Assembly: GCF_043555865.1 (NCBI RefSeq)
Contig: NZ_JBIGHY010000001.1
Coordinates: 1-64,000 of the forward strand
Direction: 5' to 3'
Source: Pelomonas dachongensis
Lineage (GTDB): Bacteria; Pseudomonadota; Gammaproteobacteria; Burkholderiales; Burkholderiaceae_C
DNA length: 64,000 nucleotides
Both the position numbers and the translations under genes were made by a program. This document shows positions 7,970 to 16,535 of the stretch, in pieces (positions within the stretch are counted from its first letter, which is position 1; each line of letters starts with the position of its first letter). The notes below the pieces were generated by a model, which saw nothing but the letters and a program-made list of their open reading frames with translations, was not told the DNA's origin and did not search any database.

Positions 7970-8575
7970 ATGAATGCAATCGATGACGTCGCACTGCTGC
8001 CGGCAGCCATATCTGGGACAGGGATGCCCCTGCGCATCAACGGATGTGACGCTGTGGTGGATGTGAAACCGTGGACTTCGCTGCTTGACCTGCTGCGTCA
8101 CGACCTCCAACTCACGGGAACCAAGAAGGGCTGCGACCACGGCCAGTGCGGCGCCTGCACCGTGCTGATCGACGGCATGCGCGTGAACGCCTGCCTGGTG
8201 CTCGCGGTCTGCGCGCAAGGATGCGAAGTCACCACCATCGAGGGGCTGGCCGCCCAGGCAGGCGATTCCGCCACTGCCAGCGGCCTGCATCCGCTGCAGC
8301 AGTCCTTCATCGACTGCGACGCCCTGCAGTGCGGCTACTGCACGCCTGGTCAGCTGTGCTCGGCAGCGGGTCTGCTCAACGAGCATCCGCCGGAAAACCG
8401 GCAGGAGATCAGGGAACGCATGAGCGGCAACCTGTGCCGCTGCGGCGCCTACCCGCAGATTGTCGACGCGGTCGCGCGGGTGGTGCTTGGGCCCGATACC
8501 GCACCGGCGGCCATCGTCGCGTCGACCGCCGCGATGACGGCCACGCGACAGACCGCTGGCGAGGAACGCGCATGA
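7970..8575 (+). CDS. paoA: Aldehyde oxidoreductase iron-sulfur subunit (PaoA/YagT type)
   Basis: A 201-residue protein with two [2Fe-2S] clusters. The N-terminal ferredoxin-like motif is GCDHGQCGACTVLIDG and the second cluster is QCGYCTPGQ with SGNLCRCGAYPQI. It is the small subunit of a molybdenum hydroxylase, passing electrons from the Mo subunit to FAD. E. coli PaoA carries a Tat signal; this N-terminus (MNAIDDVALLPAAISGTGM) has no twin arginine, so the complex may be cytoplasmic. The stop overlaps the next start (ATGA). A weak GGAA precedes the ATG. Confidence 0.9.
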   Translation: MNAIDDVALLPAAISGTGMPLRINGCDAVVDVKPWTSLLDLLRHDLQLTGTKKGCDHGQCGACTVLIDGMRVNACLVLAVCAQGCEVTTIEGLAAQAGDSATASGLHPLQQSFIDCDALQCGYCTPGQLCSAAGLLNEHPPENRQEIRERMSGNLCRCGAYPQIVDAVARVVLGPDTAPAAIVASTAAMTATRQTAGEERA

Positions 8576-9684
8576 ACGAGTTCGACTTCGTACGCGCGCG
8601 GTCGCCCGAACACGCCGTGCAGCTGATGAGCGCAGTCCATGAGGATGCGGCTGTACGCACGGCACCACGGTACCTTGCGGGCGGCACCAATGTCGTGGAC
8701 CTCTGGCGCGAGGGCGTCATGCAGCCCAGATCAATGGTGGACATCTCGCGTTTGCGGCTGGCCGACATCACCGACGGACCGGACGGCGGGATCCGCCTCG
8801 GCGCCCTGGCCACCAATGCCGCCACCGCGAACCACCCGCTCGTGCGCAGCCGGTTGCCGCTGCTCCGGTCGGCCATCCTGGCGGGCGCGTCGCCTCAGAT
8901 CCGCAACCGTGCCACCAATGGTGGCAACCTGCTCCAGCGGACCCGCTGCCTCTACTTCTACGATACCCAGGTGCCCTGCAACAAGCGCGAGCTTGGCAGT
9001 GGCTGCCCCGCAGTCCACGGTCTGGCCCGGCAACATGCGATTCTGGGTGCGAGCGATGTTTGCGTTGCGACGCATCCGTCGGACATGTGCGTGGCGCTCG
9101 CTGCGCTGGACGCCACCGTGGCCGTCATCGGCCCTGACGGCCTGCGGGCGATCCCCTTCGATGAGCTTCACCGGCTGCCCGGCGACCGACCGGACCTTGA
9201 TACGACGCTGGATCCGGCCGAACTGATCACGCACATCGACATTCCCGCCAATCGCTGGCGAGCAAACAGCTGCTACCTGAAGCTGCGCGAGCGGGCGTCC
9301 TACGCGTTCGCGCTGGTGTCGGTGGCAGCGGCGCTGGACTTGAACGACGACGGCACCATCGCAGATGCACGTGTTGCGCTTGGCGGTGTCGCGCACAAGC
9401 CCTGGCGCAATCGCGATGCCGAGCGGCTGCTGGTCGGTCAGCGGCCGTCAAGCGAGGCCTTTGGCCGCTGTGCAGCGCGAATCCTTGACGATGCGCGGGC
9501 GTGTGGCGGTGCGGAGGTTCCCGGGGCACCGCCCGGCAACAGCTTCAAGATCCCGCTGGCCGCGCGAGCCATCGTGCGCGCGTTGGAGATGGCGCTGGCC
9601 GGCGTGGCTACCAACACCGGTGAAGACGCTTTCCGGGCGCTCGGCGCCGCCAGTGCCTCGCTGTCACAGGGGGCCGCGCGATGA
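8572..9684 (+). CDS. paoB: Aldehyde oxidoreductase FAD subunit (PaoB/YagS type)
   Basis: A 370-residue FAD-binding subunit of the xanthine oxidase family. The FAD-binding segments are YLAGGTNVVDLWREGV and IRNRATNGGNLLQRTRC. A cysteine-rich insert (CLYFYD...CNKRELGSGCPAVHG) matches the extra [4Fe-4S] site of E. coli PaoB. The C-terminal CO dehydrogenase flavoprotein domain includes SCYLKLRERASYAFALVSVA. It is coupled to neighbours by ATGA overlaps at both ends. It should accept electrons from PaoA and pass them to oxygen or another acceptor. Confidence 0.9.
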   Translation: MNEFDFVRARSPEHAVQLMSAVHEDAAVRTAPRYLAGGTNVVDLWREGVMQPRSMVDISRLRLADITDGPDGGIRLGALATNAATANHPLVRSRLPLLRSAILAGASPQIRNRATNGGNLLQRTRCLYFYDTQVPCNKRELGSGCPAVHGLARQHAILGASDVCVATHPSDMCVALAALDATVAVIGPDGLRAIPFDELHRLPGDRPDLDTTLDPAELITHIDIPANRWRANSCYLKLRERASYAFALVSVAAALDLNDDGTIADARVALGGVAHKPWRNRDAERLLVGQRPSSEAFGRCAARILDDARACGGAEVPGAPPGNSFKIPLAARAIVRALEMALAGVATNTGEDAFRALGAASASLSQGAAR

Positions 9685-12005
9685 ACGAGGTCTCATTCTT
9701 CGACGACATTGACCGCGTGCGCCAGACGCAGCAGCCGATGGCCCCGGATGGCACCGGCACGGTCGCCATTGGCACGCCAACGCTGCGCATCGATGCGCTG
9801 GCCAAGGTGACGGGCGCCGCCCGCTATGCCGCCGAGCATGGTGACCGCGACGTGCTGCATGGCGTGGTGGTCAACACCGCCGCTGCGCGCGGCCGCATCG
9901 TGCGCATCGACGCGTCCAGGGCGCTGGCGTTGCCAGGCGTCATCGATGTGCTGTCGCATCTCAACCGACCGCCCATGCGCTCGCTGGACCTGTTCTACAA
10001 GGATATGACGGCGCCCGCGGGCTCGCCGTTCAAGCCGCTGCATGACGACGAGGTGTTCTACAGCGGACAGCCGGTCGCGCTCGTCGTGGCGGAGTCGCTG
10101 GAGCTGGCGCGTCGAGCTGCAGCGCTCGTCGAGGTGGAGGTCGACGTGGTGCCGCACGAGACGGGCATCCACGGCGGCCTGGTGCGAGCGCGCGACCCGT
10201 CGCATTTCAAGGTGGGCTACACGCCGCCGCCCAAACCGCGTGGCGATGCGGACGGTGCACTGCTGGCCGCTGCGCACACGGTGGACGCCGAGTTCTATGC
10301 CGGTGTCGAGCACCACAACCCCATGGAGATGCACGCCAGCACGGTGATCTACGGCGAAGACGGGCATCTGACGATCTACGACAAGAACCAAGGCTCGCAG
10401 AATTGCCGATGGCTGGTGTCGCGTGTGTTCGGCTTGTCCAAGGACCAGGTGACCGTGCGCAATGCGTTCGTCGGCGGCGCGTTTGGCTCCGGCCTGAGAC
10501 CGCAGCACAACCTCGTCCTGGCGACGATGGCAGCTTTGAAGCTCAAACGCTCCGTGCGCGTCGTCCTGACCCGCCAGCAGATGTTCACCTTCGGCCACCG
10601 GCCCGAAACCTGGCAGCGCGTACGCCTGGGCGCTGATGCCTCTGGCAAGCTGATGGCGATGATCCACGAGGCTGCCGCTGAAACGTCCAGGAAAGAGGAC
10701 TATGTCGAGGTCGTCGTCAACTGGTCGAGCCAGCTGTACCCGTGTGAGAACGCGCGCTTTTCCTATCAGGTCGTGCCGCTCGACCAGCACAGTCCCATGG
10801 ACATGCGCGCTCCCGGCGCGGCGCACGGTGTGCATGCGATCGAGGTGGCGATGGATGAGCTGGCTCACGTCGCCCACATCGATCCGCTGGAGCTGCGTCG
10901 CATCAACTATGCGTACCGTGACATCGAGAAGGACCTCCCGTTCTCCACCAAGGCGCTGAGCGACTGTTACGACCTGGGGGCGCAGCGCTTTGGCTGGCAG
11001 CGCCGGGCGGCGCAGCCGCGCGCTCGGACGGAGGGCCATGAGCACGTCGGCTGGGGCATGGCCACTGGCACCTGGGATGCGCTGCAGATGTTTGCGCGCG
11101 TGAGGGCGACGTTGAGCCACAGCGGCCAGTTGCTGCTGGAGAGCGCCGCGAGCGATATCGGCACGGGAACCTACACCGCCATCTCCCAGATCGCTGCCGC
11201 CGAAATGGGGCTGCCTCTGGAGGCCGTCACCTTCCGCTTGGGCGACTCGACATTGCCGGTGGCGCCTATCGAGGGTGGTTCGGCACACATTGCCACGGTG
11301 GGGTCGGCAGTGCATGGTGTCTGCGAAAAGCTGAAGAAGGAACTGCTGAAGCGCGCCAAGGCGGTGGACGGACGGTTTGCCGGCGTCCGGCTGGCCGATG
11401 CCGTCTGGCGAGACGGCACTTTGGTGTGCCGGCGCACACAGGCAGCGCTGCCACTGGGGGCCCTGGTGAAGGCCAACGGCGAGGACCGCATTGAGGTCCA
11501 GTACCTGTTGTTGCCCAACGTCCTGAAACAGCGCAAGTTTGTGCGCGCGGTGCACTCTGCAGTCTTCGTCGAGGCAAAGGTGGACGAAGCGCTGGGCACT
11601 GTTCGGGTGACGCGTGTGGTCATCGCGGTCGCGGCAGGGCGCATCGTCAACCCGGTCACTGCACGCAGCCAAATCATCGGCGGCGTGGTGTGGGGCATCA
11701 GCCAGGCCCTGCATGAGGAGACGCTCAGCGATCACAAGCTGGGTCGCTTCATGAACCACAGCTTTGCCGAGTACCACATCGCCACCAATGCCGACGTGCC
11801 GGAGGTGGAGGTGTTGTTCGTCGAAGAGGACGACCGTATCGTCAGTCGCTTCGGCGCCAAGGGCGTTGGCGAGATCGGCATCGTCGGTGTGGCTGCCGTA
11901 ATCAGCAATGCGATCTTTCACGCGACCGGCAAGCGCATCCGAAGCACGCCGATGACGCCCGACAAGGTCATGGCTGGGCCTGGTCTTGAGTCCTCAATGA
12001 TCTGA
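9681..12005 (+). CDS. paoC: Aldehyde oxidoreductase molybdenum-binding subunit (PaoC/YagR type)
   Basis: A 774-residue large subunit. The N-terminal aldehyde oxidase hammerhead includes RIDALAKVTGAARYAAEH. The molybdopterin-binding domains carry GGAFGSGLRPQHNLVLATMA and PMDMRAPGAAHGVHAIEVAM. The C-terminal FGAKGVGEIGIVGVAAVISN holds the catalytic glutamate of this family. It oxidises aldehydes to acids; aromatic aldehydes are preferred by the E. coli enzyme. It ends the three-gene operon. The XdhC/PaoD-type cofactor-insertion chaperone that usually follows is missing here and must be encoded elsewhere. Confidence 0.92.
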   Translation: MNEVSFFDDIDRVRQTQQPMAPDGTGTVAIGTPTLRIDALAKVTGAARYAAEHGDRDVLHGVVVNTAAARGRIVRIDASRALALPGVIDVLSHLNRPPMRSLDLFYKDMTAPAGSPFKPLHDDEVFYSGQPVALVVAESLELARRAAALVEVEVDVVPHETGIHGGLVRARDPSHFKVGYTPPPKPRGDADGALLAAAHTVDAEFYAGVEHHNPMEMHASTVIYGEDGHLTIYDKNQGSQNCRWLVSRVFGLSKDQVTVRNAFVGGAFGSGLRPQHNLVLATMAALKLKRSVRVVLTRQQMFTFGHRPETWQRVRLGADASGKLMAMIHEAAAETSRKEDYVEVVVNWSSQLYPCENARFSYQVVPLDQHSPMDMRAPGAAHGVHAIEVAMDELAHVAHIDPLELRRINYAYRDIEKDLPFSTKALSDCYDLGAQRFGWQRRAAQPRARTEGHEHVGWGMATGTWDALQMFARVRATLSHSGQLLLESAASDIGTGTYTAISQIAAAEMGLPLEAVTFRLGDSTLPVAPIEGGSAHIATVGSAVHGVCEKLKKELLKRAKAVDGRFAGVRLADAVWRDGTLVCRRTQAALPLGALVKANGEDRIEVQYLLLPNVLKQRKFVRAVHSAVFVEAKVDEALGTVRVTRVVIAVAAGRIVNPVTARSQIIGGVVWGISQALHEETLSDHKLGRFMNHSFAEYHIATNADVPEVEVLFVEEDDRIVSRFGAKGVGEIGIVGVAAVISNAIFHATGKRIRSTPMTPDKVMAGPGLESSMI

Positions 12006-12078
12006 ACCGAAGGGCAGCCATGAGGGACAGTCTGATTCGAGCGGCACACGCCAGCCGGCAGGGGACAGCCGCATTGGC

Positions 12079-12258
12079 ATGCAGCAAGGCGCCTCCGACG
12101 GTGGTCAGAGCCAAACCGGACAGCAGCAGCAATCTCTGCCACGAACAGCGCAACAACATGAGCCAGGGCGGTCAGCAGCACCGCAGCCACAGCAGCGCCA
12201 CGAGCTTGGCGCTGCATCGGACGACAGTGCGACCGATCCCAACGGCGACGACATCTGA
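12079..12258 (+). CDS. Possible small Gln-rich protein
   Basis: A 59-codon frame from ATG 12079 to TGA 12258, very rich in Gln, Ser and Asp (GGQSQTGQQQQSLPRTAQQH, then SDDSATDPNGDDI). The composition suggests an intrinsically disordered stress protein, and it lies just before the hemerythrin gene. There is no clear ribosome binding site and no family match, so the call is tentative. Frames in the other two phases look less protein-like. Confidence 0.3.
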   Translation: MQQGASDGGQSQTGQQQQSLPRTAQQHEPGRSAAPQPQQRHELGAASDDSATDPNGDDI

Positions 12259-12317
12259 TCCACCACCCGCCGACTCAAGTTCGGCGAACCCCCAACCACT
12301 AGCCAGCAGGAAATCTC

Positions 12318-12866
12318 ATGCCTTCCAACGCTACGAAGACCTCAGCCAAGGCCACCAAGAGTGCAGCCAAGAAGCCAGCCGCATCGGCGAAGCGCAACGC
12401 CAAGCCTGACGCCATCGACTTGCTCATCAACGACCACCGCGAGGTGAAGTCGCTGTTCAAGGCCTACGACAAGCTGGTCAAAGCTGACGGGGACGCCGGC
12501 GAGAAGCAGGCCATCGCGCTTCAGATCTGCGTCATGCTTACCGCTCACGCCACCGCCGAGGAGGAAATCTTCTACCCGGCAGCGCGCGAAGTGCTTGCAG
12601 ACGATGAAGACCTGGTCGACGAAGCTGACGTCGAGCACGCCAGCGCCAAGGAGCTGATCGCCCAGATTGAAGCCGGCTCGCCGCACGACGATCACTACGA
12701 TGCCAAGGTCAAGGTGCTCGGGGAGTACATCGATCATCACGTCAAGGAAGAGGAGGGCGAGATGTTCCCCAAGGTCCGCAAGTCCGACGTGGATCTTGAG
12801 GCGCTGGGTGAAGCTATCGCCGAGCGCAAAGCCCAGTTGCTGGGGCAGGACGCCGATCCGCACTGA
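12318..12866 (+). CDS. Hemerythrin HHE domain protein
   Basis: A 182-residue protein. After a Lys/Ala-rich tail (residues 1-30) comes a four-helix hemerythrin fold with di-iron ligands: INDHREVKSLF, AHATAEEEIFYPA, DVEHASAKELI and YIDHHVKEEEGEMFP. These proteins bind oxygen, NO or act in iron or redox sensing. AGGAAA lies 7 bases before the ATG. The basic N-terminal extension may bind DNA or a polymer surface (inference). It heads a run of small rightward genes. Confidence 0.9.
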   Translation: MPSNATKTSAKATKSAAKKPAASAKRNAKPDAIDLLINDHREVKSLFKAYDKLVKADGDAGEKQAIALQICVMLTAHATAEEEIFYPAAREVLADDEDLVDEADVEHASAKELIAQIEAGSPHDDHYDAKVKVLGEYIDHHVKEEEGEMFPKVRKSDVDLEALGEAIAERKAQLLGQDADPH

Positions 12867-12963
12867 GGCCCCTGTGCATGCTGCGGACTCTCGCGAAACC
12901 GCCCCCTGCCCCTTGCGTTTCAACCCCGCTGTCATGACTCTGCGGTTGAAGAAGAACTACTTG

Positions 12964-13152
12964 ATGAGCATGTGGCTCAGCGCGGCCAATGCTGCGCTGG
13001 GGCATGGGCGCGCGAAGGCCACTCAGGCGGTGCGGCGTCAGACCGCCACCGCGACGAACCAGGCCAAGCAACAGATCGCAGATTTCTGGTTCGGCGGGCT
13101 TGGAGCCAAACCCCAGGCCACCCGCCGCGCCAAGCCAAAGCGCAAACCCTGA
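12964..13152 (+). CDS. Small basic phasin-like or nucleoid-associated-looking protein
   Basis: A 62-residue basic protein: SMWLSAANAALGHGRAKATQ, an amphipathic helix with NQAKQQIADFWFGG, then the basic tail RRAKPKRKP. Similar short proteins occur near phasin and stress genes in Burkholderiales, but I cannot name a family. ATG 12964 is preferred; an ATG at 12934 would add ten residues. It follows the hemerythrin gene closely and precedes another small gene after 14 bases. Confidence 0.5.
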   Translation: MSMWLSAANAALGHGRAKATQAVRRQTATATNQAKQQIADFWFGGLGAKPQATRRAKPKRKP

Positions 13153-13166
13153 AGCCCGGAGATGCC

Positions 13167-13427
13167 ATGAACAAGTCTGTATCCAACGATGTGCACCGCG
13201 GCGTTCGCTTCGCCGTGGAGGCTGTGCCCCGCGGCGGCGGTTTCGAAGGCAGGTTCACTATCCTGGATGTCGCCACCGGTCACGTGACCGGTGCGGACGA
13301 CACCTACCGTCCGACGACGGACAACCTGTGGAGCACGCCGCTTGAGGCCCTCAACTACGCTACCGAGGCGGCCCACCATGTCATCGAGGGCATCCCGGCG
13401 TTCGACAAGGGGATGCCCAGCGCGTGA
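13167..13427 (+). CDS. Conserved-looking small protein, unknown function
   Basis: An 86-residue soluble protein with GVRFAVEAVPRGGGFEGRFT and DNLWSTPLEALNYATEAAHH, patterned like a compact alpha/beta fold. GGAG precedes the ATG. The gene follows the previous small gene by 14 bases, so the two and the hemerythrin are probably co-transcribed. I do not recognise a named family. Confidence 0.65.
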   Translation: MNKSVSNDVHRGVRFAVEAVPRGGGFEGRFTILDVATGHVTGADDTYRPTTDNLWSTPLEALNYATEAAHHVIEGIPAFDKGMPSA

Positions 13428-13787
13428 GACGGGGTGCCCCTCGGATAGCCATCTTCACCAACCGGTACACAAAGCCGTCATCGGCACAGTTGATGTCGTT
13501 GCAGCAGCTTCAACCGCTGTCGAGGGTGACGCAGCCAGCTAGGCGGCGGGGTCGTGACTCATCTCGGTTGAGAGAGGAGAATGTCAGCTGTACGGAGGGT
13601 TGAACGGGGGCTCCCGACCCTGTCGCGACATCGATGGCTGAGGATTCGACCTACCTTTGCAGTCGTTCGCGATTGCGGCCGGTTGCCGTGCCAGCATCAT
13701 GTCGTCGCCCTCCCACCGAGACCCGATCCAGGTGGCGTTCAGTGTCGATCGCTGCCCTGAAACCGCCAACGCGTTGCGGCGGAATGG
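13428..13787. other. Convergent intergenic region
   Basis: 360 bases between a rightward small gene and a leftward esterase gene. Short frames on both strands lack start signals and domains. No strong hairpin with a T-run was seen. It probably holds only 3' untranslated ends. Confidence 0.5.
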
Positions 13788-14696
13788 TCACCGCACCACC
13801 AGGAATGCGCTCAGCGATGCAATGTCGATGGCGCAGTGTCCCCCGTAGACCGGATGCCACTCGGTGGTCAAGCCGAGTTGTGCGCTGCGTTGCGCCAGTT
13901 GCTCGGCGCCTTCGTAGAGACCGTATCGGTCGTAAAGACCGGCGGACAAGTAAAGGCTTGGGCGCGCCGTTTGAAGGGCAGCCTTCTCGATCAGCGCCAG
14001 TGGCGAGATGCGTTGCCACTCCTGGTCGTCGGACACATAGCGGCGGGCCAACTGCCAGACGCCGAAGATGATGGGAGGCTCAGCACCCGTGCGCGTCATC
14101 GCCGCTTGGATCTGACCGAGGGGAGCGAACGGTGAATCCTGGTAGACGTTGGGGCACAAGGCCGCCACCTTGTCGAAATGCTGGGGCTGACTGAGACCCA
14201 GCACCAGGCTGTTCAGGCCCCCCATTGACTCGCCCATCAGCAGCCGGCGCCTGGGCTTGCCCAAGAGGGCTTCAATGGCGGTGATGTGCGGCCAGATGCT
14301 GTCCAACAGACCGCTGAGTTCAGCTTGGCCCTTCGGCGCCAGCAACCATACCGGCCCGTAAGACAGCGAAACGACGGTAGGGGGTAACAGGCCGGCGCGC
14401 TGCCAGTGCGCCTGAATCATGGCGGTGAAGTACAACGGGTCGTTCCAGATCTCCGCTTCAAGGTTGCGCCCGTGCAGGTGGTAAAGCACGTCTCCATTGA
14501 CGCCGCCTGAAGCGCGGTACACGCAATAGCGCAGTGGCCCCTCTTGGTGACATTGCTGGCGGGCTGGAGCGAAGTTCACGGCTTGATCGCCCCAAGGGCG
14601 GCTGAACTTTTGCCAAGCCCACCAGATAGCAACGGTCAAGGCCAGGAGTGTCGCCACGGGCACCAAGAGCCTGCGCGGTAGCTTGAACGCGATCAT
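13788..14696 (-). CDS. Membrane-anchored alpha/beta hydrolase (putative esterase)
   Basis: 302 residues. An N-terminal hydrophobic anchor or signal (residues 8-27, RRLLVPVATLLALTVAIWWA) precedes an esterase-type alpha/beta hydrolase domain. The nucleophile elbow is GESMGG with Ser157. A late Asp (GLYDRYGLYEGAEQL) and the His in YGGHCAID complete a likely triad, and LYHLHGRN supplies an oxyanion segment. It resembles the esterase D/feruloyl esterase group acting on small esters outside the membrane; substrate unknown. The leftward membrane protein gene at 14778 lies upstream after a gap of about 80 bases. Confidence 0.82.
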   Translation of the reverse strand: MIAFKLPRRLLVPVATLLALTVAIWWAWQKFSRPWGDQAVNFAPARQQCHQEGPLRYCVYRASGGVNGDVLYHLHGRNLEAEIWNDPLYFTAMIQAHWQRAGLLPPTVVSLSYGPVWLLAPKGQAELSGLLDSIWPHITAIEALLGKPRRRLLMGESMGGLNSLVLGLSQPQHFDKVAALCPNVYQDSPFAPLGQIQAAMTRTGAEPPIIFGVWQLARRYVSDDQEWQRISPLALIEKAALQTARPSLYLSAGLYDRYGLYEGAEQLAQRSAQLGLTTEWHPVYGGHCAIDIASLSAFLVVR

Positions 14697-14777
14697 TTGC
14701 GGGTTCTCCTGTCAAAGAGTAGGGCATGCAGCAGCCACCACCGCAGGGCGCAGGTGGTCCAGCAGGCATGCGAGGGT

Positions 14778-15881
14778 TCAGGTCAGACTTGAGTGCGGCA
14801 GCGGTGGTGGGTGCCGCCGGCGACGCAGCGACACGTGCCACCGACGGGCTGCAGGGCGTTCGGCGGAGCCCTCGGACATGAGTGCGAGGCTCAGCACGTA
14901 GGCGCAGATGAAGCTGCCACCGAAGCCCACCAGCGGCGAGGGCAGCCATCCGGGCAACGACAGTGCCACCAGCAGCCCCCACACGAGGCCGTGAATGTGC
15001 GCCCCTCGGTAGCGCAACGCGGGCCCCAGCGGCAGCAATTGAAGCAGTGCCAGAGCCAGGCCGATCGCCAGACTCCGATCCATGCCACCGATCAACACCC
15101 GATCGACAAAGTCCAAAGCCTCAGGTGTCTGCCATCGTTGCCCGACGTGCAGGGCCATGACAGCGGTAACCCATGCAAGCAGCGCCAGTGCAGTGCTGCG
15201 GTCACGCCAAGCCAGCACGCTGAGAACGACCGCAGCGAGTCCCATCAACGCAACGTCGGCCATCAGCGCGAGAGCGAGGCACGCCATCAAGAGGCCGCCC
15301 AAGGCCCACCCCCGAGCAGCGGGTAGTCGCCGCACATCGGCGGCCACCAGCAGCGGTGGCAGCAGGAGCCAGGCCAGGTTCAATGGCAAAGACCCCAACC
15401 TCAGCCACGCGACAGCGCCCGTGAACATCGGGCCCGAGCTGAGCACAAGTAGCGCTGCACCCATCGCGAACGACGCCTTGGCACGCAGCAGCTCGTCAGC
15501 TTGCAGACGCTGCAGCGGGAGCAGGCGAAATGTGACGAGCGCAAAGGCCAGCGACAGCAGGTTGATCCACACATAGTGACTTGGCGCACCCGCGCGATGC
15601 ATGTAGACGCAGCCCAGAAGTACGGTGGCCGAGCAGGCCAGCACCCCGAAGTGGTGGACCTGCCCCAGACCGGCCCGTGCCGATGCAAACGCATGGCCGA
15701 GCGCTGTACAAAGGCATCCCCAAGCGAAAGCCAGGGCCTCGCGCTCGTCCTCGATGGCCTTCGCTTCGGCCTGCATCGCCTGGGCCCACGCCCCATGCCG
15801 TGCGCTCAAAAGCCGGGCCGCCGCGCCCATGAGCAGGCGGCTGGCTGTGGTCACGAGCCAGGCGCAAGGGGCATGCCTCAT
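14778..15881 (-). CDS. Polytopic membrane protein paired with a PadR regulator
   Basis: 367 residues with an N-terminal cytoplasmic amphipathic stretch (ARHGAWAQAMQAEAKAIEDE) and about ten hydrophobic segments, for example GPMFTGAVAWLRLG, LNLAWLLLPPLLVAA and SLAIGLALALLQLLPLGPAL. A basic tail ends the protein. The layout is common for membrane proteins encoded directly after PadR repressors; I cannot assign a substrate. Its start overlaps the padR stop by four bases (ATGA), so expression is coupled to the regulator and its palindromic operator. Confidence 0.75.
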   Translation of the reverse strand: MRHAPCAWLVTTASRLLMGAAARLLSARHGAWAQAMQAEAKAIEDEREALAFAWGCLCTALGHAFASARAGLGQVHHFGVLACSATVLLGCVYMHRAGAPSHYVWINLLSLAFALVTFRLLPLQRLQADELLRAKASFAMGAALLVLSSGPMFTGAVAWLRLGSLPLNLAWLLLPPLLVAADVRRLPAARGWALGGLLMACLALALMADVALMGLAAVVLSVLAWRDRSTALALLAWVTAVMALHVGQRWQTPEALDFVDRVLIGGMDRSLAIGLALALLQLLPLGPALRYRGAHIHGLVWGLLVALSLPGWLPSPLVGFGGSFICAYVLSLALMSEGSAERPAARRWHVSLRRRRHPPPLPHSSLT

Positions 15882-16198
15882 GACCGGGCCTTTGCAGCAT
15901 GCAGCGGCGTCGGCTGCACTGGCACCGCAGCGAGTGCTTCCGCCTGCGACGCCACCCAGTCACGCCCTGCCGGTGTCAGCCGGTAGACGTGTCGCGGCGG
16001 CCTCCCGGCCTGCGGCGACTCGACCCAGCGAGCCTCCAACAGCCCCTGGGATTCCAGACGCATCAGCAACGGATACAGCGTGCCGGACTTGACACCGGCC
16101 TGCGTCATGAGGTCGTACCCGTGGCGCCATTCGCCAGAAGCAGCCAGCGCGGCGACGACGCCCAAGGCTTGTGGAGACAGGGCGCGACTGCGACTCAT
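15878..16198 (-). CDS. PadR-family transcriptional repressor
   Basis: A 106-residue winged-helix protein: LSPQALGVVAALAASGEWRH, GYDLMTQAGVKSGTLYPLLM, RLESQGLLEARWVES, GRPPRHVYRLTPAGRDWVAS. This is the short PadR-s2 type, dimerising through its C-terminal helix. It is the first gene of a two-gene operon with a membrane protein. The start codon lies two bases after a perfect 26-bp palindrome, so binding there would block both transcription and translation initiation. Such regulators often respond to small toxic ligands. Confidence 0.9.
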   Translation of the reverse strand: MSRSRALSPQALGVVAALAASGEWRHGYDLMTQAGVKSGTLYPLLMRLESQGLLEARWVESPQAGRPPRHVYRLTPAGRDWVASQAEALAAVPVQPTPLHAAKARS

Positions 16199-16200
16199 GC

Positions 16201-16226
16201 CATAACTCTACATATGTAGAGTTATG
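16201..16226. promoter_or_regulatory. Perfect 26-bp palindrome, predicted PadR operator
   Basis: The half-site CATAACTCTACAT (16201-16213) is followed directly by its exact reverse complement (16214-16226). Its core ACATATGT resembles the ATGTAT-type inverted repeats bound by PadR proteins. It sits two bases before the padR start codon on the minus strand, so autoregulation is very likely. Confidence 0.8.
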
Positions 16227-16535
16227 GCGTCAATGACTCAGCTTGGGCTCGCGCAGACGACTGTTTGCTTGCGGGGACTGAGGAGTAGAGAACCTTGAGC
16301 AACCACCATGCGGGTTCACGCGGATGTCTGTTCATGGCCGCACCCTGACCACCAAAAGAGACGCGAGCCAAGTCTTCGGGTGTGGCGGGCTCGCCCCTTG
16401 GTCCCAATCAGGGTGTCCGCGCCGGTATTCGTGCCCGCCGTCCAAGGAACGTTCCTCCAGACGGCGCTTCCGATCAGTGCTAACCCTCCCCCATCACCAT
16501 TCACAAGCGGTGGGGTGGCTGTAATTTGAGCCCAA
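16227..16535. other. Intergenic stretch at the left edge of the mobile island
   Basis: About 310 bases with no supported gene. Short frames on both strands lack start signals. It separates the PadR operon from coupling-protein sequences and could hold the island boundary, but no tRNA or direct repeat was recognised. Confidence 0.4.

Noticed and set aside
7398..7994. 198-codon minus frame in the paoA upstream region
   Set aside because: Cys/Arg-rich shadow composition and overlap with the paoA start.
9693..11921. 742-codon open frame antisense to paoC
   Set aside because: It is a GC-skew shadow: His/Arg-rich low-information protein, no ribosome site, and the sense frame is a clear molybdenum hydroxylase.
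12020..12409. 129-codon frame between paoC and hemerythrin
   Set aside because: It runs into the hemerythrin gene in another phase and has no domain; the shorter Gln-rich frame is a slightly better candidate.
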